Positions 30,006-35,361 of a stretch of DNA of 35,361 bases are shown here, in pieces (within the stretch, counting starts at the first letter, position 1; every line of letters starts with the position of its first letter). Source of the DNA: Gemmatimonadota bacterium. Lineage in GTDB: Bacteria; Gemmatimonadota; Gemmatimonadetes; Gemmatimonadales; GWC2-71-9. A model generated the notes under the pieces. The model was not told the DNA's origin. It saw nothing but the letters and a program-made list of their open reading frames with translations, and ran no database searches. Location: assembly GCA_029863245.1 (NCBI GenBank), contig JAOTVV010000006.1:1-35361 (forward strand), given 5' to 3'. Made by a program: the position numbers and the translations under genes.

Positions 30006-31595
30006 TCACCCCAGCCTCGCGACCTTGACCTCCAGCAGGTCCGGAAGCCCCGCGAGCGTGGACAGCACGTTTCCATTGGGTTCTTCATCGACGACGATCG
30101 CCGCCAGAGCCTCCGAGCCCGCCTGGTCCCGACGCGACTGATGGTAGGATCCCACGTTGATGCCGGCCGTGCCGAGGACGGTACCGACCCGACCGATGAC
30201 CCCCGGGACGTCGCGATTCCGCAGCACGAGCATCGTTCCGTGGGCGGGCACGTCGACGTCGAACCCGTCGATCCGGATGACCCGGGCGGCAACCTCACCC
30301 AGCATCGCGCCATCCACGGTCGTCACGCGTTCCGCGGTTGCCACCGACACGCCGACCGTCGTCTCAAAGCCGGCCAACGGAGCCCCCACACTGCGGGACG
30401 TAGCAATTCCCCGCTGACGTGCCCGCTCGGCGGCATTGACCAACGTGACCGGGGTGATGCCGGCTGCCGACAGCACGCCCTCCACGGCGGCGAGCATGAC
30501 CGGACGGGGAGCCGCTTCGTGCCGTCCCCCATAGACGACGTCGATCGACCGGACGGCTCCGCCGGCAATCCCGGCAGCCAACCGGCCGAGCCCGCGAGCG
30601 AGATCGAGGACGCCACTCAGGCGTTGAAGCGCATCACCCGGAACGCCTGGGAGGTTGATCGCACCCCTGAGCGCGCCGCTCAGGAGCGCGTCCCGCACAT
30701 AGCGGCAGATCTCGGTCGCGACGCGCTCCTGCGCTTCGGAGGTCGAAGCCGCCAGATGCGGCGTGAGCAGCAGGCCGCTGGCCCGCCGCATTGGAGAATC
30801 CCCTGGCAAGGGCTCCGGATCGAACACGTCCAGGGCGGCACCGGCAAGGTGGCCGCTCTCCAACGCCTCCAGCAATGCACCATCATCGACCAATCCCCCC
30901 CGTGCCGTGTTGACCACGTAGGATCCGCGCTTCATGAGACGCAGTCGCTCGCGATCGATCAGATGGCGCGTGTCGTCGGTGAGCGGAACGTGGAGCGTGA
31001 CCATGTCGGACGTCGCCAACAGCGTTTCGAGATCGACGAGCTCGATGCCAAGGTCGGCCGCACGTTCTTCCGGCAGATAGGGATCGTGAGCCAGGATCGT
31101 CATCCCGAGGGCTCGGGCGATGGTCGCGACCCGGAGACCAACCCGCCCGAGCCCCACCACACCGAGCTGCTTGTCGCACAACTCGCTTCCGGCAAACCGC
31201 TTCCGGTCCCATGCGCCATCACGCATGCTGGCCGCGGCCCACGGAATGCGGCGCACCAGAGCGAGAAGCAGCGCAACCGCGTGTTCGGCAGCACTGACGG
31301 TATTCGCCCCCGCAGCGTTCAGCACGGCGATCCCACGGCGGGTGGCAGCATCGACATCGATGTTGTCGACCCCGGTGCCCGCACGTCCGATCACCATCAG
31401 GTGCGGCGCCCGAGCGATCCGCTCTTCCGTCACCTGGGTGTCCGACCGCACCAGCAGCGCGTGCGCACGGGCCAGTTCCTGGTCTAGGCGCTTCGCGTCG
31501 CCGACCACCGAGACGATCTCCAGCTCCGGTTGCTTGAGCAGAATCTCCAACCCCGGGTCTGCGACGCGATCGGCAACGACTACCACGTATGTCAT
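30006..31595 (-). CDS. serA: D-3-phosphoglycerate dehydrogenase
   Basis: This is the 529-residue long-type SerA, first step of serine synthesis: 3-phosphoglycerate plus NAD gives 3-phosphohydroxypyruvate. The substrate domain has GRAGTGVDNIDVDAA (about 71-85). The NAD domain has LGVVGLGRVG (143-152, GxGxxG), ARGGLVDDGALLEALESGHLAGAALDVFDPEP and PHLAAST with the catalytic His. A long intervening (ASB) domain follows, then the C-terminal ACT domain (TMLVLRNRDVPGVIGRVGTVLGTAGINVGSYHQSRRDQAGSEALAAIVVDEE), the likely serine-feedback site. ATG 31595 overlaps the aminotransferase stop (ATGA), so the two serine enzymes are translationally coupled. Confidence 0.97.
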   Translation of the reverse strand: MTYVVVVADRVADPGLEILLKQPELEIVSVVGDAKRLDQELARAHALLVRSDTQVTEERIARAPHLMVIGRAGTGVDNIDVDAATRRGIAVLNAAGANTVSAAEHAVALLLALVRRIPWAAASMRDGAWDRKRFAGSELCDKQLGVVGLGRVGLRVATIARALGMTILAHDPYLPEERAADLGIELVDLETLLATSDMVTLHVPLTDDTRHLIDRERLRLMKRGSYVVNTARGGLVDDGALLEALESGHLAGAALDVFDPEPLPGDSPMRRASGLLLTPHLAASTSEAQERVATEICRYVRDALLSGALRGAINLPGVPGDALQRLSGVLDLARGLGRLAAGIAGGAVRSIDVVYGGRHEAAPRPVMLAAVEGVLSAAGITPVTLVNAAERARQRGIATSRSVGAPLAGFETTVGVSVATAERVTTVDGAMLGEVAARVIRIDGFDVDVPAHGTMLVLRNRDVPGVIGRVGTVLGTAGINVGSYHQSRRDQAGSEALAAIVVDEEPNGNVLSTLAGLPDLLEVKVARLG

Positions 31596-32758
31596 ACGGC
31601 AACCGATTCCAGTGTGTGCAACAGTTCCTCCACCCGCTCGGGGCTGTGATCTCCCATGTGCCCGATGCGGATGGTCGACTGCTTGAGCGGCCCGTAGCCC
31701 GAGCCGATCACCCATCCCTTGCTCTTCATCACCACGGCTAGCGCGCGGCCGCTCTTCCCGCTCGGCACCTTCAGGCACGAGACCGTCCACGACCGGCGAT
31801 CCACTGGAGGCAGGAACTGAAAGCCGAGCTCTCCTCCTCGCCCACGCACCCAGCGTTCCACGATCTCCTGCATGTGCTGGTGCCGCTTCCACCGAGATTC
31901 GATCCCACCCTCCGCTTCGATCCGCCGGAGCTGCGCCTCGAGAGCATACAGCAACGAAATGGCCGGCGTGTTGGTCGGCTGGTAATCGATCCCGGCCCGA
32001 TCGAACGCCAGAAGATCGAGGTACGCGCCGCGCTCCGGAACCTGTTTGGCACGTTCGATCATGCGGTCCGACGCCACGCCCAACGCCAAGCCCGGTGGAA
32101 GCGCCAGGGCCTTCTGCGAACCGGTAAGCACGAAATCCAGCTCCCAGGCGTCCGTCTCGACCGGCGAGCCTGCAAACGAGGTCACGGCATCGACGAGGAG
32201 CACGACGCCGGCGAACTCCCGTACCACGGCCGCCAGTTCCTCCAACGGAGCGAGTGCTCCCGTCGCTGTCTCCGAGTGCACGAGCGTCACGGCATCCACC
32301 TCCGTACGCTTGAGCGCATCCCGCAGCATGTCCGGTTCGACCGTCTGTCCTAGCGGCACATCCACCCGGACGACGTCCCGCCCCGTGGCCGCCACGATCC
32401 CCGCGAACCGCTCGCCGAACGCACCGCCTACCAGCGACAACGCCCGTCGACGCACGCCGCACCGGACAGCCATCTCCATGAAGCCGGTACCGGAACAAGT
32501 TCCGATGTAGACCCGCCGGCCAGTCCGCCACGCGCGCTGCAGCGGGGGTTCCATTGCCGTGAGCAGTTGGACCATGTCACCCCCACGATGAGGGATCATG
32601 GGCCGCTGCATGGCAGCGAGCACATCCGGATGCACCTCGGTGGGACCGGGCAGGAAGAACCGTCCGATCTCTTGCTTGGAGGAGGAGTTCGCCTGAGACA
32701 TCGGTGCCTTCGGAGAGGCCGAGAGCGGCGATACGGGTCGATGCGGTGGTATCGTCAT
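31592..32758 (-). CDS. class V aminotransferase, probable phosphoserine aminotransferase
   Basis: This is a 388-residue PLP enzyme. RFFLPGPTEVHPDVLAAMQRPMIPHRGGDM is the standard opening of the AGXT/SerC group, GTCSGTGFMEMAV is the PLP-phosphate region, LLVDAVTSFAG (Asp190) contacts the ring, and TGSQKALALPPG contains the PLP lysine (216). The type resembles alanine/serine-glyoxylate aminotransferases, which in several lineages act as phosphoserine aminotransferase. Direct coupling to serA makes that the best assignment, a context inference. ATG 32758 overlaps the upstream stop (ATGA). ATG 32701 has a cleaner ribosome site (AAGG, six bases ahead) and would drop a low-complexity 19-residue leader. 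Confidence 0.9.
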   Translation of the reverse strand: MTIPPHRPVSPLSASPKAPMSQANSSSKQEIGRFFLPGPTEVHPDVLAAMQRPMIPHRGGDMVQLLTAMEPPLQRAWRTGRRVYIGTCSGTGFMEMAVRCGVRRRALSLVGGAFGERFAGIVAATGRDVVRVDVPLGQTVEPDMLRDALKRTEVDAVTLVHSETATGALAPLEELAAVVREFAGVVLLVDAVTSFAGSPVETDAWELDFVLTGSQKALALPPGLALGVASDRMIERAKQVPERGAYLDLLAFDRAGIDYQPTNTPAISLLYALEAQLRRIEAEGGIESRWKRHQHMQEIVERWVRGRGGELGFQFLPPVDRRSWTVSCLKVPSGKSGRALAVVMKSKGWVIGSGYGPLKQSTIRIGHMGDHSPERVEELLHTLESVAV

Positions 32759-33798
32759 GCGCGGTCGATGCCTTCTAGTCCCGGCCACTGCGCCACGGGC
32801 ACGTCCGTGCGCACCACGTGCATTCCCGCGTCCGCGAACCCGTTGAAGGCCTCGTCCGCCTGTTCCGTGAAGTCGACCACGCCCGGCACGACGACGGCCG
32901 ACGAGCAGTCCTCCAGGAGATAGACCCGTGCCGCAAGACTTCGATCCTTCGCCTGAATCCCGGCCAGAAGATCGTGGACCGTCCACGCCACACAGTGGCT
33001 CTTCGCCTGGCCCGCGACGATGACCGCGTCGAAATCGAGCAATTGTTGTATGAAGCGCTCGTTCTTCCGGGCGACGACGGCGCCGTCCGGCCCATGGGTC
33101 ACCTCGGGACACAGCGCGGAGTAGTTCTCCGTGAGCGGGTTGTCGCCCTTGATCTCAAAGCGCGTGGGGATCCTCCGGGCGATTGAATGAAAGAACAGCG
33201 CCTCCTCCACCGCGGCAACGAGTGCGTGGCCGATACTGCCAAGCATGGCATGATAGGGCCACACCATGAGCGGGAGCCGTCCCTTCGCCAGTTCACGCAC
33301 ATAGTGGCGCGCGTAGGTCCGAAGATACTCCTCGTCACCCGCGACGACCGACGCGGCCACGGCCGGATTCACGCGCCACTTCCCCTGCTCCACGTCCTCA
33401 ACAGTGATGACCGTTTCGGCACCGCGTGGATGCCTGCCGGCCTCGTCGACCCAGAAGACCGGATGGAAGATCTGGAGAGCCGAATGCGTATCCAGCGTCG
33501 GGGCGATCTCGGTGAGCATATCGAGATTGCGATAGATGAACTCGCACAGCCTGACGTTGTCTTCCACCGCGCCCGTGCCGGACCGCCCGCCGACGAACAA
33601 CTCGTGGCCGGGGATGCAGAACGTGTTTTGGCAGTCGACGATCAAGAGACAGAGGCGCATCCCGTCTGCGGCCGCCGGGCCGATCGTGTGCTGTTTCGCC
33701 CAGGACTCGGCGTCTTCGGCCCGCCGACCGTAGTCGACGCGCCAAATCTCGCCGACCGTCGCCGGGTCAAAGTGCGGTGGTATGGGAAGCTGTGGCAC
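32755..33798 (-). CDS. isochorismatase-fold cysteine hydrolase, probable nicotinamidase
   Basis: This is a 347-residue hydrolase of the nicotinamidase/isochorismatase fold. The catalytic triad is readable: D55 in LLIVDCQNTF, K217 in FEIKGDNPLTENYSA, and C269 in VAGQAKSHCVAWT. DTHSALQIFHPVFW (D103, H105) fits the nicotinamidase metal site. Typical nicotinamidases are about 200 residues; here the extra length lies in an N-terminal extension and a central helical insert (about 150-210, including RTYARHYVRELAKGRLPLMVW). Conversion of nicotinamide to nicotinate fits well, because the next upstream gene is nicotinate phosphoribosyltransferase. Other amide substrates remain possible. Its stop overlaps the aminotransferase start. 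Confidence 0.88.
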   Translation of the reverse strand: MPQLPIPPHFDPATVGEIWRVDYGRRAEDAESWAKQHTIGPAAADGMRLCLLIVDCQNTFCIPGHELFVGGRSGTGAVEDNVRLCEFIYRNLDMLTEIAPTLDTHSALQIFHPVFWVDEAGRHPRGAETVITVEDVEQGKWRVNPAVAASVVAGDEEYLRTYARHYVRELAKGRLPLMVWPYHAMLGSIGHALVAAVEEALFFHSIARRIPTRFEIKGDNPLTENYSALCPEVTHGPDGAVVARKNERFIQQLLDFDAVIVAGQAKSHCVAWTVHDLLAGIQAKDRSLAARVYLLEDCSSAVVVPGVVDFTEQADEAFNGFADAGMHVVRTDVPVAQWPGLEGIDRA

Positions 33799-33879
33799 CC
33801 GCGCGCCCTCGTGTCAGTCCGTCGATCCGTTCCAGGGGGTAAGCTAATCGGATGCTGGCGGGCTGCGTCCTGGGGACGC

Positions 33880-34944
33880 CTAGTCGACGCGTTCGAGGCG
33901 AGGGTTCGGTCGATGTTCCCTCCCCGTCTTCGCACAGGGCTTGCCGTCGACCAGAACCACATCTGCGGTGAAATCGTAGCGTCCTTGACCGCGGAACAAC
34001 GACGAGCCCACACCGTAGGCATCGACCGGCACACCGGCTTCTTCGAACGCCCGGATCTTCTCCACGGTGAACCCGCCTGACACGACGATCTTCACGTGGG
34101 AGAACCCCTCTTCGTCGAGTGCCCGCCGGACATTCCACACGAGCTGGGGATTCACCCCTCGAGGATCGAAATGTCCCATCTGCGGAATCACGGAGCGATC
34201 GACCATGGTCCCGGACGTATCGAGGCGCACGCCGTACAGGTGCGTGCCGAGCGCTCTTGCCACCTCGACCGCGGCGCGCACGCTGTCGTTCTGGAAGTCC
34301 ACCAGACACGCGAGTTTGACATCCTGTGGCATGTATTCCACGAACTTCTTTGCGGCGAGCACCGTGTCGCCGCCATAGGCTGCGATCATGGCGTGCGGAA
34401 CGGTTCCGATGCCTTCGCTGCCCCACCATGACGCCTGTGCGTCGGTGGACACACCGATGGCGCCCGCGATGTGCGCCGCGTAGCCATCACCGGTCTGAAC
34501 CAGCCAGTGGTCGTGGCGGGCCGGAAAAAACATGATGTCCTTGGGTTTCGCCGCCTCCACCACGAGCCGTGTATTGGTGCCGACGCGGGTCCGCCGAGCC
34601 AGGACCCCAACGTAGAGTGTCTCGAGGTGCGCAAAGGCGTCGTACGGCCCCTCGATGGTCATCACCGTCTCCCACGGAGCGATCTCGTCCCCATCGTACA
34701 GGGCATGCAGCGTGAGCTCACTCCAGGAATGGGCACACAGCTTGAGAATCGCGATGGCCTCGTCCACCCCACCCAGAAACGCGTGTGCCTTGGTGAACAC
34801 CTGCATCAAGACCCGCGGGCGGTGGTGGTCAGCCAACACGATCTCCCGGGACCGCACGAAGTACTTGTCCGAGTAGTAGCCGGCCTTCATCTTCTCGACC
34901 GGCAGCTGGAAAATCGATGGATCGAGTCGTTTGCGACGCGGCAT
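33880..34944 (-). CDS. pncB: nicotinate phosphoribosyltransferase
   Basis: This 354-residue enzyme makes nicotinate mononucleotide from nicotinate and PRPP, the entry to NAD salvage. Typical segments are KMAGYYSDKYFVRSREI-like KMKAGYYSDKYFVRSREIV at the start, SELTLHALYDGDEIAPWETVMTIEGPY, LETLYVGVLARRTRVGTNTRLVVEAA, ACLVDFQNDSVRAAVEVARALG, HVKIVVSGGFTVEKIRAFEEAGVPVDAYGVGSSLF (the phosphate-binding G-G loop) and DVVLVDGKPCAKTGRE. It belongs to the shorter NAPRTase class. ATG 34944 is preferred; AGGAGG lies 12 bases upstream, rather far, and an ATG at 34971 is possible. It is followed after 81 bases by the nicotinamidase-like gene. Confidence 0.95.
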   Translation of the reverse strand: MPRRKRLDPSIFQLPVEKMKAGYYSDKYFVRSREIVLADHHRPRVLMQVFTKAHAFLGGVDEAIAILKLCAHSWSELTLHALYDGDEIAPWETVMTIEGPYDAFAHLETLYVGVLARRTRVGTNTRLVVEAAKPKDIMFFPARHDHWLVQTGDGYAAHIAGAIGVSTDAQASWWGSEGIGTVPHAMIAAYGGDTVLAAKKFVEYMPQDVKLACLVDFQNDSVRAAVEVARALGTHLYGVRLDTSGTMVDRSVIPQMGHFDPRGVNPQLVWNVRRALDEEGFSHVKIVVSGGFTVEKIRAFEEAGVPVDAYGVGSSLFRGQGRYDFTADVVLVDGKPCAKTGREHRPNPRLERVD

Positions 34945-34945
34945 C

Positions 34946-35361
34946 TCAGCCGGTGTCCTCCTTGATGACATACCGAAGCGCTCGGCGCCGGTACCACAGC
35001 ACAGCAAGCGCGTCAACCAAACCCCGCAGCGCGCGGTCCCACATCCCGTACTTGCTCCGTCCCGCGCGGCGCGGCCGATGCGCGACCGGCATCTGCGCGA
35101 CCCGCCCTCCCTGAGCCTGCAGGAGCGCCGGGATGAACCGGTGGAGTCCGTCAAAGCGGGGGATCCGCACCAACGCCGACCGACGCACGACCTTGAGGGC
35201 GCACCCAGTATCCCGCATACCGTCCCGCGTGATCCAGTTTCGCACCGCGTTGGCTACCCGGCTCTGGGTCCGCTTCCACCAGGAGTCGGCCCGGCGACTG
35301 CGATACCCGACCGCAGCCGCCAAAGACGGTTGCTCCTGCAGAACCCGCAGCAGCGGCATGA
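34946..35361 (-). CDS. family 2 glycosyltransferase, C-terminal part (cut by window end)
   Basis: At least 137 residues of the C-terminal half are present; the frame runs off the right edge. GMRDTGCALKVVRRSALVRIPRFDGLHRFIPALLQAQGGRVAQMPVAHRPRRAGRSKYGMWDRALRGLVDALAVLWY matches in pieces the end of dolichol-phosphate-mannose-synthase-like GT2 enzymes: D-T-G-C near the acceptor site, H-R-F-I-P-A-L, and the H-R-P-R-x2-G-x-S-K-Y-G motif. Such enzymes load a sugar onto undecaprenyl phosphate at the inner membrane. No C-terminal transmembrane pair follows. Its stop is one base before the nicotinate phosphoribosyltransferase start. An internal ATG at 35359 is not the true start. Confidence 0.88.
   Translation of the reverse strand, partial: MPLLRVLQEQPSLAAAVGYRSRRADSWWKRTQSRVANAVRNWITRDGMRDTGCALKVVRRSALVRIPRFDGLHRFIPALLQAQGGRVAQMPVAHRPRRAGRSKYGMWDRALRGLVDALAVLWYRRRALRYVIKEDTG

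Noticed and set aside
28299..31487. Very long open frame (about 1060 codons) on the plus strand
   Set aside because: It is exactly antisense to leuS and serA, whose motifs are unmistakable; long antisense frames are expected in GC-rich coding DNA. The translation is Arg/His/Gly-rich with no domain.

Overview
The window is GC-rich, gene-dense bacterial chromosome with short intergenic gaps and many start/stop overlaps. Envelope proteins carry Sec signal peptides ending in A-Q, and there is an outer-membrane barrel candidate, so the cell is Gram-negative. DinB proteins, an alkyltransferase-like protein, PadR, SPFH, M14 and M20 peptidases and an ECF sigma/anti-sigma/PDZ unit together resemble soil or sediment Gemmatimonadota. 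That placement is an inference from gene style; there is no rRNA here. I found no tRNA, rRNA, CRISPR array, transposase, integrase or phage gene.

Layout, plus strand 36-21413. 36-3319: an AraC-type regulator with a receiver-like N-terminus, a STAS-like protein, two unknown proteins and a receiver-like/DUF3052 fusion. 3320-4176: a regulatory-looking region around a small secreted protein. 4177-7354: DUF1330, MsrA, a methyltransferase, a small membrane protein, DoxX and a gamma-glutamylcyclotransferase-like protein. 7456-12548: a Spy/CpxP-like periplasmic protein overlapping an M20 peptidase, DUF2007, a PAT-type GNAT, a cupin, a small Cys protein, a truncated gene and an MFS transporter. 12584-14578: DinB, rhodanese, an alkyltransferase-like protein with no standard start codon, and dUTPase. 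14607-18340: four overlapping genes (YjdI/CDGSH iron-sulfur protein, methyltransferase, phosphodiester-glycosidase-type lipoprotein, aromatic amino acid decarboxylase). 18381-20201: a small membrane protein, a second DinB and the outer-membrane barrel candidate. 20317-21464: a well-defined SPFH plus ribbon-helix-helix transcription unit with promoter, operator-like palindrome and terminator.

A PadR repressor gene (21485-22027, minus) lies divergent from a 912-residue M14 carboxypeptidase (22247-24985, plus), with a palindromic operator candidate over its own promoter. A perfect 21-bp inverted repeat separates the M14 gene from the convergent minus-strand block.

Minus-strand block, read from 35361 down to 25054: a GT2 glycosyltransferase (cut by the window end), nicotinate phosphoribosyltransferase, a nicotinamidase-like hydrolase, a SerC-like aminotransferase, SerA, LeuRS, an ECF sigma factor, its anti-sigma factor and a periplasmic two-PDZ protein. 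This joins NAD salvage, serine synthesis and tRNA charging to an envelope-stress module.

No single undescribed multi-gene system is evident. The best leads are the alkyltransferase-like gene whose only sensible start is AUA, the decayed gene at 11110-11322, the SPFH/RHH unit, the PadR operator, and the iron-sulfur/methyltransferase/glycosidase/decarboxylase operon. No stretch over 300 bases lacks a gene. The longest gaps are 3320-3544 and 22028-22246, and both hold regulatory-looking sequence.
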